A stretch of 64,000 nt of DNA, taken from Tritrichomonas musculus (Eukaryota; Parabasalia; Tritrichomonadida; Tritrichomonadidae). Both the position numbers and the translations under genes were made by a program. Below the pieces are notes generated by a model. The model made no database searches. It worked only from the letters and a program-made list of their open reading frames with translations, and was not told the DNA's origin. Below, piece after piece: positions 31,501 through 37,732 of this stretch (positions are counted from its first letter, which is position 1; every line of letters starts with the position of its first letter). The stretch spans positions 3,348,001 through 3,412,000 of the forward strand of contig JAPFFF010000007.1 in assembly GCA_039105265.1 (NCBI GenBank). Reading direction: 5' to 3'.

Positions 31501-34500
31501 TGTGCGTAATTTGCATCTTTTTGATTTATTTGTGGTTCTTGGAATTGAGTTTTTTGTTTGTTTGAATTAATTTGTTGTTCATTTTGTTCTTGCTGATCGT
31601 CTTCCTTTAGTTCTTGAAAAAAAAGACTTTCGCTATGATCTTCTTCTTCTTCAAAGATGACTTTTTCTGTATTCAAACTACTGATATCGCTAACTCCGGT
31701 CAAATTTAATAAATTGAGGCCATTAATAGGATCGTAAATTGGCTGTTCTTGACTTTGGTTCTTTTTAGATGATTTTTTCTTTCTAGGTTTCTTTCTTTGT
31801 TTTCTTTTTGGTTGTTTTTGAGTCATTTCTTGTTTTTGTTCTATTTTTTGTTGTTCATTATTATCTTTTGTACTTTCAGCTGGTTCTTCGGTTTGTATAT
31901 CGCTATATTCGCTTTCGGTTAAGCTGCTCAAGTTACTGACTCCGCTCAAGTTTAGCATCTCAAGTGTTGTGTTTTCTGGATTTTCCAAATTTGTGTTTTC
32001 ATCATTATTTTCTTCATCAACATTCTTTCTTTTATGATAATGCTTGTGTTTATGTCTGTGTCTGTGTTTGCTTTGATCTTTGGGATGATTTTCTTCTTCT
32101 TGTACAAGTTTGAATTGATTGTTAATTTGATCATTTTCAATGTCAAAAATTCCACCGTTTTTTCCTACAATCAAGATGCCGTCAAATGGTTCAACAAAGA
32201 GAATTCCTTCAGCTCCTTCTTCGCTTTCTTTTGGTGGTTGTGACTTCGGTTTATCTTTAAACTTCTGACGTGGTGATGAAGGAGAAGAAACATAAGGTGT
32301 CGACGGCGGTTTTACTGTAGGTGACGGTTGTTGCTTCAATTCTGGATTATCATCTGTCTCATCTTCTTGAACAGGACTTGAATCTTGAAAGGCAAAAGAG
32401 CTTTCAATTGTGTCATTAAGATTTATTATTGGTTTCTCTATAGAATCATTCTTATATAATGGTTTCTCTATAAAATCATTCTCTTTTAATGTTTTTTCTA
32501 AAGAATCATTCTTATTTATTGGCTTCTCTATAGAATCATCCTTATTTATTGGTTTTTCTGTTGAATCTTTTTTATTTAATTGTTTTTCTGCTGAACCTTT
32601 TTTGTTTATTGGCTTCTCTATAGAATCATCCTTATTTATTGGCTTTTCTGTTGAATCTTTTTTGTTTATTGGCTTCTCTATAGAATCATCCTTATTTATT
32701 GGTTTTTCTGCTGAATCTTTTTTGTTTATTGGCTTCTCTATTCTATCTTTTTTGGATGAATCTTGTGTAAGTAAAGGTTCTTGTTCAAGTTTATCATTTT
32801 CTTTTGTTTTTTGAGGAGTGGTTGGACATTCAGATTCATTATTTTGTCTGGCCTTTCGTTTACTAGCTAATAATGGAGACGAAAAAGTGGCATTCGATTT
32901 TGGCTTTGATGGAGGATGAGTCGGTGATGAAACAGAATTTTGCTCTGGTGACGAATATGAATCATCTGAAAAAAGATCAGGTGATGTTGATGTTGATTTT
33001 GATGCATAATCAAAAGAAGCAACTTTTATAGGTGATTTAGATATAGGACTGCTTATCGGTGAAATATTTTCTTTCCTATGTCTTCTTGGTGAAAGAGTTT
33101 TTGGAGGATCTTCTTTTGGCTTTCGCCGTTTTATATTTGTATTAGATGTTGGTGATAATTTGTCATCTTTATTGGAAACTAGAGAGTTGCTTTTCTTTCT
33201 TTTGTTGTAATGTGTTGTTATTTCCATTGCTCTGGTATAATTTTTTTCCAATTCTTCTATCATCAATTGTCTACTATTCGAATTTGCCAAATAATCATAC
33301 TTATATTTTGGTGTTTGGTAATATTTAGGGTTTTGGAAATCTTGATTTTGTTCGTTTATATTTTCTTTATATCCAATAATTGCTTTTAAAGCCTCTATTT
33401 CTTCAGGTAATTCAATTTCTCTATCAATTTTATCACTATTCCTATAATAATCATCTTGGTGAATTAATTCTGATGATTTTGATAATGATGATGATTTCTG
33501 AACATTAGAATCAATATTAAAACTAAATTCAGATTGATTTTTTGAATTCGAACGCAAATTAGATTTTTCGGGTGATGCAGAACTATAGTCATCATCAGCC
33601 AAATCTATAACGTTTAATGCAGCTGATGAATCAAAATTTTGCATATCTGCTAAAGTAATATCATTTACTGATTTTGAAATTAATAGTATTTGGTTATAAA
33701 CTGGTATGCAGCGCTGAAAAGTCTTTATTAATTTATTTAATGATTCTTCTAAAATTGGTGGTTGAATCTCTTTCTTATTTAATAAGTTTAGTTCAAGTTT
33801 AATTTGGTTACTTAGCATTATTTTATTTTTAATGTCTGTTATTAGTTGTCCGTTCCCAAAATTGGTAATATTTGAGGCTTCATTTGAAAATAAAATATTA
33901 ATTCGAAGTAATTTTTCTGCTAAACTCATTAAAATTTTATAATTACGAAAATTGTTTTCTTCAATTGGATATTTTTTCATCAAATTCTTTCCATTTTGAC
34001 GAATCTCTGAGACTTCATCCGTAAATTGTTGAATCTCCCTTTCAATTTCGTCTCTAAAATTTTCATTGCTTAAAGTATTTGTTTCATTTTTAATACGATT
34101 GAATTCATCTAATCGAATTTTATATGATTTAAAAATTTTGGTGATCTTCTCATTATTACTTTGAGCACTTAATAGTTTTTTGATTGATAAATTATATCTA
34201 TTAATAACTTCCTCATAAAGAGCTTTTCTATCGTTAATAGCTTCCTTAAGAGAAATATTATTTTGGTTTACTGAATTTATATTCGATGTAATATTATGTC
34301 TTGATTTTGTATATTGATCTTTTTCTTTTTTAAGTTGCTCAATCATTTCTAGTTGTTGATTTAGTGTTAAAGATATACGATTTTGGTATGGTTCATGATA
34401 ATTGTCTGAAGATAATCGTCGAGGAGATGAAGATGGAACAGGATTAATTGGAGACATTGGTTTTAAATTTATCGATCCCTGATTTAATGAAGGAAGATTC

Positions 34501-34508
34501 TGTTTCAT
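22563..34508 (-). CDS. Giant repeat-rich, mostly disordered protein with coiled-coil ends (about 3981 residues)
   Basis: The frame runs 11.9 kb without interruption from ATG 34506-34508; the frame extends 22 codons upstream but without ATG. Residues of about 60-200 and about 3560-3960 are predicted coiled coil (for example LNQQLEMIEQLKKEKDQ near the start and EKKMEEKKAEIDQFESTKKQ near the end). The long middle is disordered and made of Ser/Pro, Gln, Glu, Lys and Asn-rich blocks, at least seven of them tandem repeats (listed separately). A short motif of the type D-x-x-x-G-L-x-L-L-N-L-S-G-x-S-D-x-S-S recurs about seven times between the repeat blocks. Function is unknown. The size, coiled-coil ends and repeats suggest a cytoskeletal or scaffold protein; trichomonads have large striated structures such as the costa and axostyle, but linking this gene to them is speculation. 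The 3' third of the gene is less AT-rich than the 5' part. Confidence 0.9.
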   Translation of the reverse strand: MKQNLPSLNQGSINLKPMSPINPVPSSSPRRLSSDNYHEPYQNRISLTLNQQLEMIEQLKKEKDQYTKSRHNITSNINSVNQNNISLKEAINDRKALYEEVINRYNLSIKKLLSAQSNNEKITKIFKSYKIRLDEFNRIKNETNTLSNENFRDEIEREIQQFTDEVSEIRQNGKNLMKKYPIEENNFRNYKILMSLAEKLLRINILFSNEASNITNFGNGQLITDIKNKIMLSNQIKLELNLLNKKEIQPPILEESLNKLIKTFQRCIPVYNQILLISKSVNDITLADMQNFDSSAALNVIDLADDDYSSASPEKSNLRSNSKNQSEFSFNIDSNVQKSSSLSKSSELIHQDDYYRNSDKIDREIELPEEIEALKAIIGYKENINEQNQDFQNPKYYQTPKYKYDYLANSNSRQLMIEELEKNYTRAMEITTHYNKRKKSNSLVSNKDDKLSPTSNTNIKRRKPKEDPPKTLSPRRHRKENISPISSPISKSPIKVASFDYASKSTSTSPDLFSDDSYSSPEQNSVSSPTHPPSKPKSNATFSSPLLASKRKARQNNESECPTTPQKTKENDKLEQEPLLTQDSSKKDRIEKPINKKDSAEKPINKDDSIEKPINKKDSTEKPINKDDSIEKPINKKGSAEKQLNKKDSTEKPINKDDSIEKPINKNDSLEKTLKENDFIEKPLYKNDSIEKPIINLNDTIESSFAFQDSSPVQEDETDDNPELKQQPSPTVKPPSTPYVSSPSSPRQKFKDKPKSQPPKESEEGAEGILFVEPFDGILIVGKNGGIFDIENDQINNQFKLVQEEENHPKDQSKHRHRHKHKHYHKRKNVDEENNDENTNLENPENTTLEMLNLSGVSNLSSLTESEYSDIQTEEPAESTKDNNEQQKIEQKQEMTQKQPKRKQRKKPRKKKSSKKNQSQEQPIYDPINGLNLLNLTGVSDISSLNTEKVIFEEEEDHSESLFFQELKEDDQQEQNEQQINSNKQKTQFQEPQINQKDANYAQKQRPSPQKQLESEEKQQNNDENILPNQKQSQQNIQNNDNIKPLQKQKQPQMQQNNDNETLQNQKQIQTLQQQNKNNGIYENKDTKTLQKKEKQQQMENEESSQNKKHQQLQQHPSKDDESLQKQKQLIPQQQTKDDEELQKQKQLYPQQQTKDDESLQKHKQLITQQQQTKEDEVSQKQKQLHQQQKLIKDDEELQKQKQLHPQQQQTKDDESLQKHKQLIPQQQQTKDNESLQKHKQLIPQQQQTKDDEVSQKQKQLHQQQKLIKDDEELQKQKQLHSQQQQTKDNESLQKQKQQEPIKNEQNLHSKKPQPLQQQENTDNETLKKKKQQEPMKNDESFPKQKQSFVQKPKSQEMGKKGQVTFEVNATGKQIHQENLNDGQQDGIGILSLSGTSDTYRESNSDAYSTTIVEEDTQPQKIHFYLSPGSSQQQPQVLQDHLEQEIQQQMRKLLQDHQHDSEDEVPIIDASNGITFLGLNDVSDLDSQSQSESGEAQHQEHQQIKTQQKITNQQNTQIVQQEKDNNRQKMTVQQEMENQQQIENKEQMNDQHQIRNKEQMKDQQQIENKEQMKDQQQIRNKEQMKDQQQTGNKEQMKDQQQIENKEQMKDQHQIRNKEQMKDQQQIRNKEQMKDQQQIRNKEQMKDQQQTGNKEQMKDQQQTGNKEQMKDQQQIENKKQMKDQQQIENKKQMKDQQQIENKEQMKDQQQIENKEQMKDQQQIENKGQMKDQQQIENKEQMKDQQQIVNEEQKRNNQQIEPSQSHNQQNQNKKKVQKKKRKPKPKQQPQLIPQIDVGEPVYDKENGLSLLNLSGMSSIYSDEQEQRKVKQGHTDIQDLKEEDQIHQNNAEGSIDGRQDYQKDNQDSFGNIQSQQDNELAQHEINQQQEKQEIKQEEQEAKQKQQEAKQEGPQVAKQKQQEAKQEEPQVAKQEEQEAKQEEEQVAKQEEQVAKQEEQEPKAKQEAEPKAKQEQQEAKKVQYKIKQSQPKEYEQEQEEYEEEEYEEDEYEEDEYEEEQKEVKRVHYKINQNPQEDEQSESLQEQQEDSQVIKSKNRKRRTNPKKRVQTQDQPQYPQRNSEQQPENKPTQPTRALTPQKPHKPIEEPRVDPEKGLILLSLSCSETTTTATEEEVTNISINEDDPNGIDSQPIPTGELQPKEKKMPKEDSEYNPNSDYNNASTDTTSVGKKRPSSEDYSPPENNPTSSSSYSPESHFSFTRNSANSNEESYSSPPPIGHEYSSQNVSESTPTYSLDSKSPTFASNLLSILGIETKKDSSPGSSTPTLSPSILANNNGTQRDTNKDENNRNTSENKRSSDEKNKSSKNSNDATEAEIDSISTPIDSYQTTNTNSDANDQNEQKENENKEVENENDLGQKSVSSFNIDTLLNSSGADDRRKALMERRKYQFNIGEDVDSFPKNHSSSLNSSHFKIQSLCGEEESEIESSPGIEKPNGSVHCNSPADLNTGQDNINNEETNSENINNEETNSENINNEETDNENINNEEINSENVNNEETDNENVNNEETDNENINNEETDNENINNEEINSENVNNEETDNENVNNEETDNENINNEEINSENVNNEETDNENINNEETDNENINNEETDNENINNEETDNENMNNEETNSENANDEEVEYYSDGLDSIQEMENMKDAEEDITNEEISEESNDEYLAPPPSYANLPKVRRYTTHDKSQNIPQQPQNKIIDYSPSSEPMAVVNLISDDVLIEKSRKFTESKLPENKTAVEVLDLTEEEETFDIIIFSNSSSQGNNNSSNSRCYDVINIEEEEEKNEPEANFDNNNFNDKDHSGSHSSSGPGNNGENNSNTEQNNSNNANISHPDQKNENKKENNNNEDNNSNTEQNSNNTNNSLDQKNESKEENDNNEENNSNIEQNNNNENNSPLDQESRNREENNSNAEQNNDNLNNSPLDQKNENKDERYNSDVEQNNRNENNSSIEKNLNNASINPNLFSTLSESKSHLQDESKSIAKLTIESDMSDSTLSAASRSGIINFDEGNEAINKEAAVENKEVTKNSILCLNSESSNLELSDIPKPKLDLQGFEEKPKIESKKADEKPKIESKKVDEKPKIESKGQSRHADDNDDSYSYSYSYSYSEDEDDEIREQNKDDSDNDEIKNFISLNDNCSSMGVHIGSLNSTMSSFDDEIAQNSNAFFGYLKSGLETRDNDDGKLHVTWSLPADFFMKMILKERMKQEEASHYQVFEEEEEENKENKEEVNKEQSFFDCQKIGIAIKDEDFTNYSNVTITSDSSNFENDSNSDSSDLAFKQSLALRRKSMVSRRSHNRESSNSPDERENNSSEQSNSSSSSSSQPHPPPIFEPPESTGPRSPHGHYSASSHSNSKIFDDVARKLDFGEDNKKGLSNATEGFISDSASLASDSNESEFKNHELNSQLVQIDDPMSAFESLNSSNHEPKAVDVCPMSDSDDEDEGKEMIKKEIVFLKNEEEEIDDNNNNNKKKTEPLLVPLDDGELKSKCDDPSLEVNIQRSNSSRSNNASTIEDAGTTDDEIQNLPVKKIETEASSTKHKGGHRVKYRLKVQHYSESGKREVIEKVRVNSSSTMTTADASEEENSKRKKKKRIKKAAAKSDTNSLASASVSSSTNESSASTKSHKKHMRDLRLQIRDLRHHLHLLESSCTDIVTQIELLSFQQNLKKLEVITNDSIEIVPDGNDEARSKKVLLETQSTQTPEIDLDSIGLQITALEKANSIGPALTKSCKEQTSCRANLRKKYQAIKREVDALDATCDKLQSQINKLKEEKKNQISPAKKKRMELEKKMEEKKAEIDQFESTKKQKMRQVTGVRNRIKDIQCCIDLTKKKIQEQLKMPKQNVPVLMKKLEQFRTKDRENKKNLKMMKIEMNSLSSNKKETNRQKKVDEAKIKKENNQIKLKINEMKENFIKKLGISPDSSLPIDFIIQNEVEFLSSRDSALSSSIKEKDKQINEQKKRIMQLSKDLFASHIKFPRNAAVPLPF
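25240..25345 (-). repeat. Short tandem repeat encoding DEKPKIESKK
   Basis: Three copies of a 30-33 bp unit in the giant gene, each encoding Lys-Pro-Lys-Ile-Glu-Ser-Lys preceded by Asp-Glu. Just 3' of it lies an alternating Ser-Tyr stretch (SYSYSYSYSYS, about 25185-25220) followed by acidic residues. Confidence 0.8.
25640..26080 (-). repeat. Degenerate tandem repeat encoding NNSNxEQNN / LDQKNE units
   Basis: About six diverged copies of a 70-80 bp unit in the giant gene. Each encodes Glu-Asn-Asn-Ser-Asn, x-Glu-Gln-Asn, then Asn-Asn-Ser-Pro-Leu-Asp-Gln-Lys-Asn-Glu. The copies are older and less alike than those of the neighbouring 30-bp array. Confidence 0.8.
26632..27108 (-). repeat. 30-bp tandem array (ENINNEETDN), about 17 copies, with 120-bp higher-order repeat
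   Basis: About 17 copies of a 30-bp unit encode Glu-Asn-Ile/Val-Asn-Asn-Glu-Glu-Thr/Ile-Asp/Asn-Asn/Ser. Variants alternate in a fixed order, so that 26821-26940 and 26941-27060 are the same 120 bases except for one position. This shows a recent duplication of a four-unit block. Confidence 0.95.
28590..28850 (-). repeat. Short repeats encoding AKQEEQ units
   Basis: About ten irregular copies of a 21-33 bp unit encoding Ala-Lys-Gln-Glu-Glu-Gln, with variants AKQKQQE and VAKQEE. An acidic run (EEEYEEDEYEEDEYEEE, about 28475-28535) lies directly downstream in the protein. The region probably forms a charged single helix. Confidence 0.85.
29273..29900 (-). repeat. 36-bp tandem array (NKEQMKDQQQIE), about 17 copies
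   Basis: About 17 uniform copies of a 36-bp unit encode the 12-residue unit Asn-Lys-Glu-Gln-Met-Lys-Asp-Gln-Gln-Gln-Ile-Glu. Variants in the last two residues (Ile-Glu, Ile-Arg, Thr-Gly) occur in blocks, which points to spread by unequal exchange. With no proline it is likely helical. Confidence 0.95.
30630..31175 (-). repeat. About 57-bp tandem array (TKDDESLQKHKQLIPQQQQ), about 10 copies
   Basis: About ten copies of an 18-20 residue unit, Thr-Lys-Asp-Asp-Glu-x-x-Gln-Lys-x-Lys-Gln-Leu followed by a Gln run. Two unit types (DESLQKH and DEVSQK/DEELQK) alternate in a higher-order order that itself appears twice. Confidence 0.9.
32410..32755 (-). repeat. 30-bp tandem array (DSIEKPINKK), about 11 copies
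   Basis: About eleven copies of a 30-bp unit encode Asp-Ser-Ile/Thr/Ala-Glu-Lys-Pro-Ile-Asn-Lys-Lys/Asp. Units with Lys and Asp at the end alternate for most of the array. The SxEKPI core could be a phosphorylation site, but this is a guess. Confidence 0.9.
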
Positions 34509-34651
34509 CTTTATAGATCGACTTTTTGAATTATTACAAAATTTTGTAAACAAATTGAATGTTTTACTTCTCAAATAAACGGATACTTTTTCTTCTGAAT
34601 TTTTTCTCGTTTATTTAATTCAATTCAATTCATATTTTAAACGTTCAATTA
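34509..34651. promoter_or_regulatory. Divergent promoter of two coiled-coil genes (143 bp)
   Basis: Only 143 bases separate the start codons of the giant minus-strand gene and the plus-strand coiled-coil gene, so both promoters must lie here. On the plus side TTCATATTTTAA (34629-34640) stands about 20 bases before ATG 34652 and resembles the trichomonad initiator (TCA, then pyrimidine, then T/A). On the minus side the candidates are weaker. Shared regulation is plausible but not shown. Confidence 0.55.
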
Positions 34652-35842
34652 ATGAATTATGATGAATTAGAGAATAAATTGTTAGACCGACGAGTTCAAT
34701 ATTGTCAATTCAGAATACAGCAAGCAATAAGCCTTATTGATGATGAAATTGGTCGTCTTTCGCAAAGATTAAAAATTTATAATTATCAAATTATTGAGTG
34801 CCGAGATAAATCTCAAGAATTAGATATTCAAATTAAATCAGCAGAAATATCGCAGGATGGATTTTATCGGATGCGTACTGCTGACTTAAAAACTCATCTT
34901 TCGCGTTTAAAAGCTTATCAATGTCAGCAAATTCAGGAAGTAAAGCAAAAGCACGCCCTCGAAGTCGAATCGATGCAACACGATTTTGAAAATATTCTTA
35001 GAAATTTTAATCATCAAAGCCAAAATTTTAATAATAATGATTTCGAAACATATAACCAAAAATATATAAATCAAGAAAAAATGATACAAAAGCAAATTGA
35101 AATTTACAGATCAAAAGTTCAAACATATAGAGAAGCTATCCAGCAACAGCAGCTAGAATACAATTCAGAATCAAACTTGAACGACGATAGTTCCTTTTAT
35201 GAAGAAACAAATTCTCCTGTTATATCAGAACTAATGAAAACAATTGAAGAAAGAAATAGAGAAAGGTACCAAGGTTTGATAGATTCTAAAAAGAAACTCG
35301 CGGAATGCATTGAAAAGATTGAATCAATGGATCGACAGCACAAATTAAAAATTAATAACTTAACAGAACAAATTAATTCAATTGAAGATGAATATGAAAA
35401 ACAGCTTTCTCAATTAAGTGAAAAGCACGAAATTAAAATGATTTCTCTTAAAAATCATTTATCTGAAGCGGAAAAGCGAGAAAGGACATTATCAAGAGCA
35501 GTTAATAAGTTAGAAGCTGAAAACCAAAAGCAATTAAAAATTACCAAAATTGAATTGCAAACAATGCAAAACTCACAATTCAAAAAGCGTTCATCATCTC
35601 TAAACGAAGACTTAATATTAGATAACAATCTTCAAAAATCTGGTAATTATTATCGTCAGCTTAAAAATTTAAAATCAGATATTATCCAACTTGCCAAAAA
35701 ACTGCGCCTCCGAGAAGAAGAGTTACGTGAAAAACGTGGAGAGAATCAAATATTGAAGCGTGAAATAGGAGCAGTTAAACATGAAATTAGATTTTCTCGA
35801 AGAATGGTAGGATCTGTGTATCCTTATTTCTCAAAGAAATGA
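34652..35842 (+). CDS. Coiled-coil protein, 396 residues
   Basis: Starts at ATG 34652, 143 bp from the divergent start of the giant gene. Almost the whole protein is predicted coiled coil in two or three segments (about residues 10-110, 120-175 and 185-380), rich in Gln, Glu, Lys and Leu, with no membrane span or catalytic domain. The N-terminus (MNYDELENKLLDRRVQYCQF) and the C-terminal basic stretch (REEELREKRGENQILKREI, then FSRRMVGSVYPYFSKK) are the most distinctive parts. The layout suggests a cytoskeletal, basal-body or scaffold component. The head-to-head arrangement with the giant coiled-coil protein makes a common structure an attractive but untested idea. No family was recognised. 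Confidence 0.85.
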   Translation: MNYDELENKLLDRRVQYCQFRIQQAISLIDDEIGRLSQRLKIYNYQIIECRDKSQELDIQIKSAEISQDGFYRMRTADLKTHLSRLKAYQCQQIQEVKQKHALEVESMQHDFENILRNFNHQSQNFNNNDFETYNQKYINQEKMIQKQIEIYRSKVQTYREAIQQQQLEYNSESNLNDDSSFYEETNSPVISELMKTIEERNRERYQGLIDSKKKLAECIEKIESMDRQHKLKINNLTEQINSIEDEYEKQLSQLSEKHEIKMISLKNHLSEAEKRERTLSRAVNKLEAENQKQLKITKIELQTMQNSQFKKRSSSLNEDLILDNNLQKSGNYYRQLKNLKSDIIQLAKKLRLREEELREKRGENQILKREIGAVKHEIRFSRRMVGSVYPYFSKK

Positions 35843-37732
35843 ATTTAATATTTTTTATATAATTCTACAATTATTAGCAAGCAAGAAAAAGCAAAATTCT
35901 ATAATAATTTCATTCATCCTAGAAATAAAGGTTTAGATCTTAAATATGTGTTATGCAATCAATACTGAAAGTCATCTTAAAATGTTTTTATATAGAATCA
36001 ATATCTTGAAACTTCAGTATTATAAATAATTGCTTGAATGCAAATATATAATCACCAAATCATTTGAAAACAATATATTAGATATATACACGTATAATAA
36101 ATCAATTTATTCACATAAATTTCAAATCCTAACTACCAATTTTATATTAGAGTCATGATAAGTTACACTCGATTATTAATTTTATGCCTTCAATTCTAGC
36201 AAATATATGGATTAATTTAAAATATTGTATATATAATTATTTTTAAAATCTGTATAAATGATTAAATGTGCAAGAATATTTCAAAAATATTAATATTCCA
36301 TCAAGAAAAATATGTAAAAATATAAACCTTAAATTGAAAAGAAAAAATTGCGAGAAAAAAATATTTGAATACGCATTCAAATCAGATTATTTTCGAATAT
36401 AACATTTTTATCTCAATAATATAAATAAATATTAGATATATTTTAGATAGAACAACTATTATATATTAAATATTATATGTACTTATAAAAAATACAAACC
36501 AATTATGCTGTGAGTTTTTGTGTTAAAAATAAGTTGACCCTCCTCTATAAACCTTGTTCAAAAAACATTACCTCCCTCTCAATTTAAAATAATCATATCT
36601 TTATATTTTAAATATGAATTAATTTTTTATAATTTAATAAATATTGTGATAATTATCTAAAATATTATTAATGAAGAATGGTGCAATTAAATTGTTTGAT
36701 AAAAAAGATAAAATGATTTAAAATATGCAATGGAGGTAAAGTTTTTTGAACTCAGTTTAAATCCATGTATTTGAAATTTGACAACTTTTTGATAGCATGA
36801 TTTTACATTCGAATTTTTTTTCATCAAAAAATATTAATTTTTCAATAAATCATTCAAAAAGTTGATTTTGAATTTGTCAAAAACCTCTAAGGTTATTATC
36901 TGGCTAGATTGTCCAACTGATAAGGATAATAAAAATATCAAAAGTTTAAATACAAACATAATATATAAGAATTTGGGATTTGAGATAAAAGAATTTTGAG
37001 TGAGTGGATGTAAAAATATTTTACACAAAATGAAATGTAAAATAACTTTGAGTGAGTTATAAGTTTGAACCACTTTTTCAGAATACTTTTGTGAAATTAG
37101 TTTTTTTATAAAGATAATTATGTTATTTGTTGTTTTATTTCGACAAAAAGTTTTTTTCTTTCTTAGGTGATTTTGAAAAATGATTATTTTTATCGTCTAA
37201 TTCTTAAATATCAAGCATTCAAAAAGTTGTTGATTTTTAATTCATTCAAAAATAAATATTTAATATATCTTATTATATTTCTTAAATAATCCAGTATAAA
37301 ATATTTAAAATAATAGAAATATATTAAAATATTAATAAAATAGCATAATTCTGAAAAAATTTAATCAAAGAATTGATAATTTATGTTATTTTGGATATTG
37401 AAAGATTATTTTTTAAAAAAAATTGGAAAACTATGTAATTATATATCTTTTAAATGTACAATCTTTTTGTTAGCAAAAGAAGAAAATAATTAAAAAAAAA
37501 ATAATTATTTGAAATTAAATGAGCAAAAATTTTCAATTTCTTTTTTTTTTTCAAAAAGTTCAGAAGTATCAAAAATAGTTTATATTTTGAATGAACCTGA
37601 AAACTGAATCACTTTTTTAGAATTCTAAAAACAAGGTTAAAAATTTTACCTTTTGTTTATTGGTTAATTTTAGAAAAAGAAGCGTTAAGCTGAAATTTTT
37701 TACCTATTATTAACGACGTTGTTAAAACTCTA
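35843..37732. other. Intergenic, 1.9 kb, containing one MITE-like element
   Basis: No supported gene; the minus-strand frame at 36834-37073 is hydrophobic AT-rich noise. A TA-flanked inverted-repeat element lies at 36550-36757. GAGTGAGT occurs twice (near 36999 and 37051) without further structure. Confidence 0.5.
36550..36757. mobile_element. MITE-like element with about 26-bp inverted ends and TA flanks
   Basis: The left end AACCTTGTTCAAAAAACATT (from 36550) matches the reverse complement of the right end, AACTGAGTTCAAAAAACTTT (ending at 36757), and both continue with ACCTCC. That is about 26 bases with four mismatches. Weaker similarity extends inward for another 25-30 bases. The element is flanked by TA at 36548-36549 and 36758-36759. 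The size (208 bp) and ends fit a non-autonomous Tc1/mariner-type element, different in sequence from the one at 13274. Confidence 0.6.

Noticed and set aside
36834-37073. 79-codon hydrophobic frame on the minus strand
   Set aside because: Hydrophobic AT-rich noise without domain or start support.
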